From positions 7,699,566 through 7,763,565 of the forward strand of contig CP034993.1 of assembly GCA_004026145.2 (NCBI GenBank): a stretch of 64,000 nucleotides of DNA, given 5' to 3'. Both the position numbers and the translations under genes were made by a program. Within the stretch, counting starts at the first letter, position 1. Each line of letters starts with the position of its first letter. Source of the stretch: Takifugu bimaculatus. Taxonomy: Eukaryota; Chordata; Actinopteri; Tetraodontiformes; Tetraodontidae. Shown piece after piece: positions 19,990-34,900 of the stretch. The notes under the pieces were generated by a model that worked only from the letters and a program-made list of their open reading frames with translations, searched no databases and was not told the origin of the DNA.

Positions 19990-22900
19990 GTAAGCCACGA
20001 CGCTTAACGTTCTGCTCGCTCGGTTCGGGCGTCCGCGACCGGTCGCGTTGAATCGGGCGCAGTTGAATATGTGAAGGGGGAGAGGGGGGAAAAAAGCCAC
20101 GTTTGCGTGCGGATCGTCCTGTTTTAGTCCGGTTCTGTTCGCATGTTGGAAGAATTTTGCGGGAACTCGGTTGGGATTCACAATGAGGGCGTGGACTCGA
20201 CCGGTACCGGTGTTTGGCGAGGATATTAATAAAACTAACTCGTCTCTGGCTGCGGGCTGTTATTCAGTCATGCATTGAAAATTGTGAAGACGTTTTGTAC
20301 CGCCGAGATTCGCTTAAAGCGACACTGGGCGTCTCTGGTGCCACCGTTTTTAGCTAAGAAGCGACTGCTGAGCAATGCGGAAGCCAGCCTGTCAGCAGAG
20401 CCTCCAACTGCGGACAAACATGTCGCCGGGTTTCACCCAAGTGCCACAGAGATTCGGTTTACAGTGTCCTGTTACGGGGTTATCTGGTACCAAAGCCGAG
20501 GAAAGTGCCCGTTTGTGTTAGCTTAACTTTAGTTCTGGCTAATGTCAGTGTCAGAACAAAAAGCTCTTGTTTACGACAGCTTGACTTCGACAAAGTCGTT
20601 ATTAGCTTGTATTTCTCCCCCCCCCCCTTCTGACATCTAGTTTAAGGGTGACTAGTTTCCACTCCGATTGCGATTAGTCCGATTAAAGGAAACAGTCGCC
20701 AGTCACTGGGGCTTGTGTGATGCGATAAAGTAACAAAGTATGCAGGCCTGTGACATAACTGCAGAAACAATGCAGGAAGCCACCGCAGCCTTGTTTTTTC
20801 TAAAAATGCAGAAACAGACCAGATTCCGCCCAAAGTTATTATTTATCTGAACGCTAATTCGAATATAAGAGGCATAATCGGTTGATACAGCTCAAAGGGG
20901 TAAAGGGGAGCGTTCGAAAATCTCGCCCAATAATGCCAATTTTTGGACGGCACTCAATAAAATACTAATCTTAACATAATATAGTGAAGTAAAACTTAAC
21001 CTGTTACATGTTAAGCAGGAATGCTCCACCAGAAATTGGTTGTCATCAACCCACATTAGCTTTTGTGTCAAGATTTTTTTTTTTTTTTTGTATATTTCCC
21101 TCCCCCCTCCTTTACATTAGTTGCATCATCCCTTTTTGTAAATATGCTGGTTTGTTTGATGTTCAGTTGCATTCAAAGGGACTTGTAGCAAAAGATTGTA
21201 AAAATGATGCGGGTCAAAGAATATAGTTTATCCTGATTTTGTATGGAGAAGCAGTGTCAGTGGCCTCGCCACATGATGCTTTGTGATACATTTCTATAGA
21301 AAAACATGTCTTGAACGCGTCTCTTATGAGTGAACGATTCAAGTGGATGACAAATACGACGCTGACAAATATTTAAGTGGATGCAAAAAAGTGTTTAACA
21401 GGTAGCTACTAGCTTGGAGGACAGTGTTCTAACCATAAACTAGTCCCGATATGATTAAAAAAGAAAGAAGCAGCACACTTTCTTAAAGAAATATATTCAA
21501 AGTTTTACTCAGAGACAACATTTCAAATCAATAACACTGAGGGCCCAGGAGACTGCTGCCATCAAACTGAATTTTGACTCCGGCAACATTAAACAAAACT
21601 GTTATAAAATCACTGTTTAAAAACGGCTCGTTTGACAGTGTTGATGAAGCATCTCAGTTGCCTTTGAGTCTGGGCCCCCCGGTACATTTAGTGAAGTCAG
21701 TGTAAAACTTGATATCAAAATTATGGGTTTCCATTGTAAATGTTGCCACAACCAAATCCCAGTGTGGTCTGTTTCATGCATTATGCAGTATTTAATACAA
21801 GATAGATGGAGAGATGGATCATGAAAAATTGTGTGAACATTCAGCTCTCCTAAAAGGCAGCATTGAGAAACAAAGGGAACTTTTACTGAGTTTATGTTAT
21901 GTGTTGACATAATGCCCCACTGTACATATTTCAAGATACAACCAGACTCAAAAGAATTGAATCCAAACAATATGTCGCCTCATTTTGTTTCTGAGCGCTC
22001 GTGATCAGCGCGGCTGGATGGAAGTATAAACTTTATTTAAAGCTCGGTGGCTGCTGACACCTATTAACCAACACCACTGTGTGTTTACCAGACATTCGTA
22101 ACTGGTCCACTGATGACATGATCCAGTATGGTCAGATTTATTGCACAAGACATAGCAAGGACATGTTAGTGCCTGCCTAACATTTCTGCTGTGCTCACAG
22201 ATGCGGGTGTGACGTCTGTTTGCACAACACCTCTGTTTTTCTCACATGACTCCACATGCATGATCAAAATTCTGGAAAAGAGAATTAACAAGACACATAA
22301 TCACTGATTTTACATGTTTAGAATAATACGATCTGGCTGATGGTAAATTGTCATTGGTACATTGCCAACTGTAAGGTTAAAAAAAATGGAGAGATAAATC
22401 ATAGAATGAAAATAACTGACAATGAAAATTGTTTGCAAGTAATTCTTTTCTTAAACTTTTGTATTATAAATGTTTGTGCATCATACTGTATATATACCAA
22501 GAAACAATCATCCCTTGATTGTGTCACACTACTGACTAGGAACATAATAAAAAAATAAGAAAAAGAATGCCGATAATAATTTATACATCCCCCCAAAAAA
22601 ATCACATAAAAGCTTGTTAATTTAAAGAAGATGGCTGCTTGTTAAAATGTCAAGAATGTGATATGTAAACATAAGAACTAAGATGACAAGTAATGGTTGT
22701 TTAACATGTGCACTCACATGGATACATTAATGAGGTTATTCAATTGCAGTAAAGTGAGTGTTTCCTCATGTATCGCACTTTTTGCTAATTTCCTGACTGT
22801 ACTTTTGAGTAAGATCACTTTTTAGTTCAATTTAAACTTATTAAATAGTAGTTTAACTGCAGTAAACACATTGATATTGTCACTATCAGTATTGTTGGAA

Positions 22901-25900
22901 TAGTGAAAAATGACTCTGACGGGAAATTCCTTTTCGATAAATAACTTACTGGAGTCAACCTGTTTTATCTTTTTAACAATGGAGACAGACATGGAAGTGG
23001 ATGTACGTGTCATGAGTCATGATGCGTTCCTTCTCAGTATGTTATTTATTTATTTAAAAAAAATTTTGAATCCATTTTTCTCATGCTGGGTTTCTTGGTC
23101 TCAACAGATTTCAACATTCAGGAAGGAGCATTGCAATAACAATCTAACAGTTCACCTACATCCGTACAGGAGGAAAGGTAAGAATCGGGTTTACTTTTTA
23201 CACAAACACCTTTACGCAAGTACCGCAGCATTCGATGATATTGTGGAGTCGCAATTATAGTGAAATAATGGAACTGTGAGTCTTCTTGGATGAGATAGAG
23301 AAAAGGTATTGACTGTTTTGAAATACATGCTGCTCCATTTAAATTATGCACATTTTCATACATACGGTTTACTGTCCCACCTGTATTAATGATAGTAATA
23401 ATTAATGCTTATTTCAGGGAGCTTTTGCATTGTGAACCTGTAACTGTCAAACATCTCTGTGGGAAATAAAAGAACCACAAAAATCTGCTAAAGCAATTGT
23501 GCACCAGCACCATTATTATGAGTTAGACACAGTTAAACTTCACTATAAGGTCATCCACTCTTATTTAAGATTCTACATTGTCCTGTTACACCTTTAAAAA
23601 ACAAACAAACAAACAAACAATTCAGGTCATATCAAGACAAATGTATCAATGAAAAGTTTTTAGGTTAAATTTACATTAATTCTCATGTGACCCTTCAGTT
23701 TACAGATAAAATTTGTCTAAATGCTACTATTTTTTTCAAATCCATAAATGTACAAATCCATACAATACTTAGAATGAGGATTTAATGATTGTGGTGTATA
23801 TATAAAAAACTTAATCTAGGCTTGGCGGTGTTATGCTCTTCCCTCAGCGGCTTTAAATATTACCATGATCTCTGCTGACCCACACCTCCAATGGGAGCAT
23901 TTTGTCCTTAAATACATATTCTTAATCACAAGCTGTGTGACAAAATTATGTACAATGCCTCTTTTCTGTACTCTGCATATAGCTGAAAAAGAAAAATGGA
24001 AACACTTCCATTTTCCCCTGTATATCTGCAGTTCATTTAGCAATTCCTGCATAGGGTTCAACATTTGGACAGGCTTCATCTATAGATTCAACATGTAGAG
24101 GAGCCCAATGTCGCAACTAGTCTCAGGTCAGAATGAAAGCAAAGCCATAGTGAAAAGCTCTCCACAATCATCATTATTATTCCCTGTGAAAGTTGTTCAC
24201 CACAGAACCGGCTCTGTTGAGCGTCTCAGACTCTCGGTGTATGGCATTCTAAGTTAAAAACAAACCAAACTGATATTGCCCTCAATACTGCGTTCATAGT
24301 TTCTCCATATTTGGAAATGTTTACCTCCTCATGATGGTTGACAGAGGTTGGAAGAAGGGATGTGAGTCATTTCAGCTGCAAAAGACTTTTTAGGAGTGAG
24401 AGAAGTGGCTGCCGTTTAGTGAAGCTTGCAGTTCTCTCATTGCTGCTCCGATTTAAAGAGTTTGTGAGTATTATTCTGTTTAAAGTTCTGTTTCCATTTC
24501 ATATTGTAGGAAGATTTTAATAGCCATTTATATTCATTTGTGAAAATAAGCTGAATGATCGCTTTATCCATATATTCCTTAAAATCTGTGCTAGTATTGA
24601 GGATTTTTTGGCTGTTTACAGAGACCTTGTGCTACAGTTTGTCCCTAGAAATGCATACTACGTCCTTTTCTTACATAAGAAAAAGAAGAAGCCATTGTTT
24701 ACTTGCACCAGTTGCATTCCTGAGACAGTGTCTGAGAGTAAAGAAGTGTTTGGAAATTGATATTGATTCCTCACCACCTCATCGGATATTGTTGCAGAGT
24801 TTCAAGGTTTGGACTGATTTAGTGTCTCAGTGGGAAATTCTTTGACCAGGAGACTGACCTTGTGTACAGCTTCAGCCAGAAGAAATGGCGGGAGAGGGTT
24901 AGAGATAGAGAGGTTTGACAAAAGAAAGGTAGATTTAATTTTAAGGTAAATGGTATCTTGACAAAACAAACAAATATTCATATTTTCATTTTTGCCCAGT
25001 GCATGCTGAGTAAGCACCAAGTCCATACGTGCAACAAATGCTTGTTTTTTACAAGTCATGTGAAGAGCAGCTTCAAATAAAGCTAAAGTTGCTTATACTT
25101 CTTTCACACTTGGATTATAGTGTTTTGCCAGTTTTTTCTTAACAGGCACAAGAATATTGTCCTGTTTTGCAGTGACCACGGTCAACAGAAACAAGAGTGT
25201 TGATCAGATTTGCACAAGCTTAAAAGGCTGTCATTGACACCAACTGTTGACTTGATCAATCTCTGGTGACATCTCCAATGCTCTTAAACTTAAAGAGCCT
25301 TTAATCTGATCTCACCCCTTAATTTCAAGATGTTGGCGTTCCCAGAATGGGAGAGATTGTATGTTTTCAAGGCGAGCCTTCTAAATGAATCTTGTCAGGA
25401 AATTAAGGCCTGATTAACAAGAGCAATTACACCAAGGATCCAACTGAGCTGGGGAGCATCGAGCCAAAGTGGAGGGGATTATCTGTTTTATTAAGGAGCA
25501 TCACTTTAAGGGTTTGATTACTTTCTGTTTTGGTGCTTAGCTTCCCATAAACAACATTTTTTTAAAAAAAACAACTGACTGTGGAGAGCAGATTGAATGT
25601 TCAGGTTTTATACATGTGTGGCTTGTTTTCTCTCAGGAACATTGTCATTGTAGCATTCGTAAGTGACGTGTGACATGTTCAAATATGAGGAGAGAAGTGT
25701 TGTTGGATGGATATTTGGGTCCCCCCTTATGAGCATGGTTCCGCTCTGCCACTTTTTCATGTTTGGTTTGCTATATAGAGTATATAAAGTTGCTTTTTAA
25801 TTGATTTGATATATAATACTGGATGTTTAGAGCACCAGCTTTTCAGAAACTGATGATTGATATATTGTATTATATTATATTGTGCTTTGTTGAACGGGAA

Positions 25901-28900
25901 AAGTTCTGATCTTGTGCTACAGCAAATGCAGCCGTTTAAATTCTTCCATTTTATTGACACTGTCACGATTTTTTACCCTGTCATTCTTTGAGGAGTTAAT
26001 AGAGCTGCATTTATCACTTCAGTCAAATCTTGTATGTGCCTATTTTTTATGCCTCACTGGCAGGTTTAATTGCCCACATGTCCCCGGTGATCTAGGAATG
26101 GAATTTCCTACTGACCCAAATCATTCTGCTGGATACAAGTCAGTGTTGGATTGAGTTCCACCTGGGAGTCTTGATATAACCTCGCATTCACCCCATAGAT
26201 ACAATATGGCATTAAGGCAGGCTGTGATTTTTGATGTGCAGGTGTCCAAATAGATTATTTTACACCCATGAAACGGAGAAAGGGCTCATAACCCAATTCC
26301 ATTTTCAGGAGTGTGATTTTTAAATTCAGCTAGATTTTTACTTAATGATGTTTTCTTTTTACAAACCATTAAATAATAAAAAAAACTTATGCAGCAGACA
26401 ACAATTTTCTAGGGCTGGATTTTAACAACAAACAAATGGAGACATTCAAGGCTACATTTGGAGAAAAATGTTTATTAAAATGTATCTTCATTTGGTTTTT
26501 GGTTATTAATGGTAAATAGTTCTATTATTGGTTTTATTTTAAGATTAAAAAATATCTTTCATTTTTTTGCTTTGCTAAGACTGGCAGAATATGAAAGAGA
26601 TAATAATATTTTGCATAATATTTTGGTTTGATGGCTGATATACTCTCTTATCCACATTACTTTTTATACTCAAAGCCACTCCAACTAACTGTGCAATTAA
26701 TAATATTGCCTTTGATTTCTCGTTGCCCCAGTGCAGTGTGAGGATGGACACTCGCGTTCTTTATTTAGAAAAGTGACTGTGTGGACAATAATGCAAAAGG
26801 GCCGGTCTCCAAAATCAATATGTTAAAGTGAATCTTATTGTTGAGCTAAAGTAAATTAGCTCTGCGCAGAACACCAACACATATGTGTGATGGAACCTAG
26901 ATTCTGCGCTAGCTTACACTTTGATGTCTGGCCTTTGACCTGAACAGTAGATATGTGTAATTAAAGAAGATAATGGCTGCCTGTTGAGTGCCAAAGCAAG
27001 ATCCACATTTTGAACACAAAATGAGATGTTTATAATGTATCAGCTGACATTCACCACTCGACATGAAACCAGTTTCCTGTTTGCTCTTTTTGGATCGATG
27101 GTCTGTGACATATGGTGGTACATTAACAACCAAGTAAAAGGGATCATACCACTACTTTGAGTCCAACATTCTTTCATCAATAGAGTAATACTAGAGTACT
27201 GGTCTTCAATCCAGACCCATAATCCAGCAGGGTTTTCTGTCCAACTACCGGTAGGTAGACAACTGCGTTTACCCAAGATCCCAGATTCCTCTGTAAAAAA
27301 AAAAATGGGAAGGACAGAACATCTGGCTTGTAGGAGTGATTTGTTGACCCTTGTTTACTTACCGGTAATTGTTGTACCCAATAGCTTGGGGGGAGTTGCA
27401 ACACTCATGAAGAAAAATAGGACTTGGGTCAAGTGAAATACCTGTGCAAGTGGGAGCCACAAAGGGTTCTCTGGGTTACTCTCCATTCTGCCTGCAGGCA
27501 GCTTCCTGTAGGCTTTTCTGGAACTGTATCTTTTGTAGTTCATGTAACAGGTAATAGGTAACGTATGTTTGTGAGCGCTGTCGAGAAGTGGTTATAAATA
27601 CATGATAAAGGCCGGGGGGAAGTAAAGGTGTTTTCAGCGATATGTATTTTTTATTACTTTGAACTCTTCTCAGGCTGTAAATATTAAGGCTCAATCAAGA
27701 TGTCCATTAAAAGAGCACTTAGAAAGCGTGTGTTCATGGAGAAAACAGACAAAATGCTCCTCAGCAGCGCTATCACTGTTTGGCTCAAATGTGACGTCAT
27801 CTGTTTTTTAAAAAAAGACTGTCTTTGTTCAAGAGATAGAACCTGATAAAATAGCAGAATCATCCTTTGTGCGGAATGATGTGATGAGAGAAATTAACAC
27901 AATACACTCACATGCTTCTTTGTGCCTGTCATAAATTGACTAATAAAGACCTTTTCAAGGACTAAATTGCATGTCTTTGATGAACTGCGATTCTTTAGAA
28001 ATGTTGAAATGGCCTAATACATTTTCAGATTAATGTATAATTTGAGTTATTTTCCCTCCATCTAAAATAGTTCTAACCTACAAGCTATCATGATTTGTTG
28101 AGAAATAAAATCTTTTCTTTTTTACTATTTTAATTAGAAACGTGTTTAAAGTGGAGAGATTTCCCAGCCAATGAAATTTGGTTATTTTCTCCCGCAGCTT
28201 CAGGCGGAGGTTTCAGGCATTTCTGTTTGACTCAATGAAAATGCTGCTTAAGAAAATCTAAAGAAAGATGTTACCTGACTGGCTTCAAATGTTTCATTAA
28301 TTCATTGAGTATCAGTTATTTGATGACGGCAATGAGCAGCTGCATCCATTTATCCTGTTTTTAGAGATTCTGTTGCATGTGAATAGTTTGTAGCATTCTG
28401 TGGTGAATGTTTGAGGTCTGTTGTCTTTTTCGTCTGTGCTTCTTTAGTTGCCCACTTTGCATAATCATCTGTTCTCAATCAATACTCAATGATTCGTTCA
28501 TACTTGTTTTATTTAATTTTGGCGTCAGATAATTCGCACAAAAAACTTCCACATTTGTCCTGGTATGAAAGTAAATTCTATTTCTAGTTTTACCCTCAGA
28601 GTCCTCCTTGTTTGCATGGAAAACTCAGTAGGTCAGGTACATGTAAACCACAGAAGTTTGGCCTTGATAGTTGAAGGATGATTTTTTTTCCATCTTTGTT
28701 TGACATTATGTCCCAGCAGAATGTAGACAGCATGGTCTATAGAGATATTGTAAAGTACTCACTGCTTCCAAAAATCCTTTTTGAGTGGCAAGGGAATTGC
28801 ATTCTCTTTTTTTTACCGAATCTATTTTTTTTTTTTTTTTTGGACCACAAAAGTTGTACTGAATTGGCCTTTATGTCTGGCAAGGATACCACTTAAGGGC

Positions 28901-31900
28901 ATTTGAGCTACAGTGAACTGTTGTGCTAAAAATTGTAATGTGGTAATTTTTTTCTCTATCAAGCCCTAAATTGTTCATTTTAATTAACTATTGATGTTAT
29001 TAACTGGGGTTCAATTTTAGTCTGTTTTTCGAATGAAAGTGTCAGGCAGCATTAAACAGCCGTTATGGAGTATCGCATGTCAGCATCATTTCCCTGGAGG
29101 ATTATGTCCCCGCGTCCACAGCTGGTGGTGCCTCTTCCTCTGTGCCCAGTACTTTAACAAAGACTGTAATTTCAAGCATTACTTGCTCTTAAACATGAAC
29201 ACTGTACAAGTGCGCTCAGTTTGAGTTGAGAAAACACTTACTTGTCTGTCGTATATTCTCAAAACATTATATTATACTTGCAAAAAAGTTCGAAGGAGGC
29301 ATAGATAACAATCCCAAACTGGCGCCCACCAGTAATTACGATGTGGGTACAAAGAGATTTTTGCCATTCTAAAGGGAAAAGGGGAGTGTAGGTGTATTAA
29401 TTCCTATTCCATCCCGCTTCCTTGACTTGGAAGTTCAGATTTAGAAAAACAGCCCCCCCCCACCACCTTCTCCAAAGACAAGAAAACAAGAACTGTCACA
29501 CTGACTGACGCCAATCGTATGTAGCATCTGTGTTCCCACTACTGCTCCCCATAGTATATGCCACACTGTGGCAACGTGAGAAACTGACATTGTCAATTTA
29601 TCAGAACAAAAGAATTCCTCAGCAAGAGGCACACGCATCTTTGGGCCCAGGAGACAAAAATCCTTCCACCCCCACCCTTACCTGTATCTAAACAGAATGT
29701 AGGACATTCACAACACCAGAAATAGAAAATTCAGTCACAACAATTATCATTTTGAATATATCCCCTGCAGTCTAAAGTTAGTATTTCACTTTAGGAGTTA
29801 GTGCCGCACCTCAGTGTAAACTTTTTAAAAAGTAAACACATAAATAAGAACAATAAAGTAATAATAAAAGCCCAGACAGCTGCTCCAAACCAGTATCGGT
29901 CAGTGTTAATGAACTGATCCAGAGCTTTTCGGGTGTCTTTATTTAGATTCTACTACCATATATATTTTGATATTTAGGTAAGTTAACCTATTATTGTCCC
30001 CATTTTCGCAACAGGACAGGTATTTCCTCACAATGGAAAGCCACAATCTCTTCTGTCTTTTGAAAAAGTATTTTTATTTTTTCCCCCATTCTCAAACATT
30101 ATATTATACTTGAAAAAAAGTTCTGTTGGGGGTCCAGCTAGTAGCTGGGAAAATGAGTTGATACCAAATGTCATTTTCTTACACACTTAAATGATGAAGC
30201 AGAGAAAAGTTTGTTTGGAGGACCTAACAGACCCTTCCTTGTTTTCATGATGTATTTTACATATTCTAGTCCCAAAAAACTTGGTAATATCTCCAATTAG
30301 GCCTAGTTATGTAAAACCCAAGTCATATGTTTCAGACAAAAATGCAAAACAGTGTCTCCTCTATTTTAAAAATGTCCTTGTCCAATTTGATCCAAAGTCC
30401 TCACATCAATGAGGCCAGACCTCTGCAGCTCCAGGGAAGTGTTTTTACTGTGCTTCTAATGTGACCTCCAGCACCAGAGGCTTCTCATTTTTGCATGGGT
30501 CTAAACTCATGATTGTCTATAAAACTAGATGGGTCCTTTGTGGATAATTTGGCACACAGACAATTGTCAGAAACACACATCACAAGATGGTTGATATCCA
30601 CAAAGGTCATCCCAGACACAGCCGAACTACCTCTGTGAACCACCGCAAGCATTGTTACGGTGTCTGACTACCACACGTGTTGTTTTGGTTGAAAACATAC
30701 AGAAACCTTGTAAGGGAGAGGGAAGGGGAGGGGGACAATGTGATAGAAATGTCTAGTTTTAGATATTACTGCTTCTTATTAAGTGTGATCTAAATTCAGT
30801 GCATACATTGTGCCTGCAGAAATTCTGTATTTAATCTCCTTATTACCTTTTGTTGACATTATTCCTGATAAGCTTCAGAACTCCTTCATCAGCCATGTCA
30901 AAAGTGTGCCTACATGTCGTAAAAACGCTAATGGTCCTTGACATAAATGATTTAGGATACAACTTCATCACTGTTGGGGGTCAAGCTAGTAAGTGTAACT
31001 GCTCATAGAGATCTATTATGTGTAATATACCAAAGGATAGTCAATTTAGGTGTCTGCTGGTATAGCCTCGTGTACTCCAAAAGGTGAATGCAAATCCAGG
31101 AGTAGTTTGCTGGACAATTCATCAATAGAGATTTTTTAAACTTTGATATATATTTCTATTTTCTTAACCTAATGCAGAGGTAATAACTTGAGACTATTGA
31201 ACAGCATGTCCCCATGTCTAACCAAGACAAGCGGATTCTATGCTGGCAACAACTGTGACCTATATACCGGTAACTCTTATTTTAACGGAACACACCTAAC
31301 ACTGTTACCTCCCAAGGTTTTGCACATTCTTGGTCTGGTTTGAAATACCAAACTAGCAAAAAAAAAACAAACCCAGAACAAAATATTTTTGTGACTTGCA
31401 AATGAAAACCGACACAATATTATCATTGTTATTTTAACTAGATATTCAAGTGCGTCGTGTGCCCCCTCAGTGGACCCTCTTAGCCGCACAGTAATTTTCT
31501 CGACTGTCATTATTTGTATTTTGGTGTCTGTCCAGGTTAGGTTTGTGGTGGACAAGTGTTTTATGACCTTTGTCACCAGGATGTTGGGCCGGGGAACATT
31601 TTAACCCAATCTTCTCAGAGTACATTGAGAAAATGTCAGTTTTAACAGTGTTATTTTTGACAGGGATGAATGTTATGAATGGATTTGAATAGTGAGCTGC
31701 AACCTATTTTGATATTTCAGCTGACAGAAAACAGCCTCGATCAGCTCCTGGCCTTTTTTGTGTGCTGAAAATTTCATAAAATTAATTTGCAGAATTTCAA
31801 AACAAGAGCAGTGTTGTAGACATTCATGTCTTTTATGACACTTCATTTAGGTGTAAGAATTATATAATATAATATGAGCATAGGCCAATAACATTAGGAA

Positions 31901-34900
31901 ATTGTTATTTTGTCAAAGAGCATTCCTAACTTACCCTTTCTATTAAAATATTTGCAGGCCAGTTATTTTCATTTATTACTAGTGAATTGCAGAAAATAAG
32001 TGTGACAGGTGGATCAACAGGAATGAGCAATGATAAAATTAGGAATGCTTAAATGGGTATTTGGCTTTGTCAAATGACTACATAACTTTTGGTTCTTTAA
32101 AAAATACCTTTTTTTGCTAACCAAGTCAAACCAGAATGCATTTCACTCTTGACCTTGGCACAGTTTAAAATAAATAGCCTACCTAGAGCAGTTATACCAA
32201 GGAATGCAGAGTAGTTGTCGTTGATTAGAGGTATGACAGGTGCAGCAGGACATGGTCAAATGTCAGAGTTTATTCCATAGAACTGTTGTAAAATAATTGG
32301 CATTAAAAAGATGCAGTCATTAGAAAATGCATGATGTGTTTTTTCTTGCACTTTATTCAGACGTCCATATATTGGAAACATATTTCTTGTAGGCATTAGA
32401 GGTTTTTTTAAATGTTTTCCGGTTTGCCAACTGTGAAAGCTGCTATTTGGACTCTCTTTGATCTCAGAATCCTCAATAAAAAAACAAAAAAAACTGGCAC
32501 TGTCCATCAACAGTGGTCAGTTCTATTCCTGTTACTAATCTTATCAGTATGTCAGAATGGGGAGTATGTCAGAATCCTCTTTGGATTTTCTATGCCTAGT
32601 GAAATGTGTTTCATGTCACCAATGATGCATGCACGCATACATTGAGACAAAAGCAGCCAAAGTTTAAATTAGCTGACCTCAGCTTGTTGTGTTTGGAAAA
32701 TAAAGAGTGTTCTTAAGGTTCCTGAAAGTTACTGCTGGGGCAAAGCTGCTTCCTGGAGGATATGTAATCGAGCTTATTTTTTTACACCACAGTGAAGAGC
32801 CGACTTCTGTCTCCACTAGTAAATTAGTTTAGTTTTTTGCTCTCTGGCACCTGGACCCTAACATTAGCCTGCTACATATTTACAATGCAAAAAGAAAGCA
32901 GTAATCCATTTCATTGAATCGATGCCGCTTTGTTGCCTGGGAGGGGCCACGTGCCTTCACAATCCATTGGAAAATAATGGCGTATTGAGCTGCTGTATAT
33001 GGTAGAACAGTTTTCTCCATAGCACTGCAAACTTATTCTGTGCAATAAGCTGTATGTTTGCACAGGGAGGATCAGCTGCTTTTCCTTTATTCTAAACTTT
33101 AATTCAGAGCTTGAACACAAATGCTATTTACTTGCAGTGTGATCACTTTTTTTTTTACAAGAAAAGTGAAGAGCAAGAAACAAGTAAATAAGATGTGATT
33201 AAGAGGAAAAGATTAAAACGACCCTGCTGGGCTGACATAGATACCCCAGCTGGATATTTATTAGGAGGGCCCTGTGAGCGGTTGAGATTGGGTTTTAAGC
33301 AGCAGCAAAACAAAAACGGCAGCAGCCATCAGTCAATTAAGGATAAAGCCTTCCAAAAACAACAAGTTTCACTTGGGTTTTGAATTAATCGTCTTTAAGT
33401 GTCAACGTGGGTCAAGGCACTGCAGAGTGAGCAGTAGAGAAGGAAAAGATTAAATGAGTCCCAACAACTGTACACAAGAACTTGGGCCTTAAAGTATTTA
33501 ACTCGATGGTGCTTCACAGATGCTTATGGATTTTTAGCAGGATTTTTAGCTCCTTGTTTTTCTTTAGGAGCGAGACAACCATGTGATTTGTTTTAGAATA
33601 AGCTCAATGGAGCAGCTATTGAACTCCAAATTTATTCTCTTTTTGATTTAGCAAATGGTGCCATGCTATATCATGGCCTTAGACAAAGTGAAAATGTTTC
33701 ATAAACATGGCTCTGTTGGAAAATGCTTCCTAAAATTATCTGAATAAACAAAATCCTCAAAGGTCAGAATCCAAGATTTGTGCAGCAAACAGGATTTAGA
33801 CGTTACTTTTAACTTACACACGATTTGGTTGCTGTTGGTGGACATCGACTGCAACACAATATGTTATCATACACAACAAGAAACACTTTCTACAGTTAGA
33901 TAACATTAGTTATTATAGCTGTGATATTGTAAACAGTTGTTTTTCCACAAGTGTGTTTATTGGCTGGCTCAAAATTCATCATGTTGTTAACCATTAAACC
34001 ACAAATTATATTTACTTTAATATGCCTAATTAATTCATTATGGGATTAGGTTTTCTGTGGGAGTAGATTAGATCTGAAACTGCAACTGATATCTTTAAAA
34101 GGACTATTCTAAAAAGAATACGCTGAGTGTCTATAAGCTCAGTATAAAGAATATAAGGAAATCCTGGCTACATATTACAAGGCTTTGAACCTAAAACCCG
34201 TTTTTAGCTCTTTGTTATATAGAGACAGTGAAGTTAACTTCTCTGTTTCTGCCGGGCCTTTTTCAACTCCTGAAAAGAGAACGTAGAACTGAGTGAATGC
34301 CTGCAAGACGAGACAAAGAAGTAAAGCACCGTCTTGCTTTCAGCCTCTTTCATGGGCCAAGTTCAACGATTCGGACGCGGTTGCGACCAAAAATCCCTTT
34401 CTGCTGCAATTTCTTAAGTGGAAGCTCTCCCGAGCTTACGCTCATTCGTGTATTTACATCATCTGCTGTGTTAAGGGGATTCTTGAACAAAGTCATCTGT
34501 ATTCAGTAAACAAAGTGATATTGATGAGTTGATTCTATGTGGCTTTGCCAGTGAGGGAGCCAGAGGAAGGATTATGTGCCCGAGCCAAACCCAACAGAAG
34601 TTTGAATAAGAGGATAGATGTGCCGCACTATTGTAGCTGAAGAGGATAAGCTGTGTTCAACATTTAAATAACAGCTCAATACCTGTGATATGAAGAGGTT
34701 TGAAAAACCCAGACTCAAATTGGAAAATATCTCCATTTACTGTCTCAGAATGTTAATGAAAACCTTCAGCTGATTTATCAGTGCTAAGGGAAAAAACATG
34801 AACTTTTTAAAATCCAGGATCCAAAGAATGGTGTTCTGAAATAAGTGTCAACTTCCTGATTTTCCACCGAGAAAGACTGGAAAGGTGCAACTGAAGCAGC

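Noticed and set aside
26909..27694. Run of overlapping minus-strand frames
   Set aside because: No domain, no consistent frame and no splice structure recognised; possibly an old unidentified repeat, but I cannot support a call.
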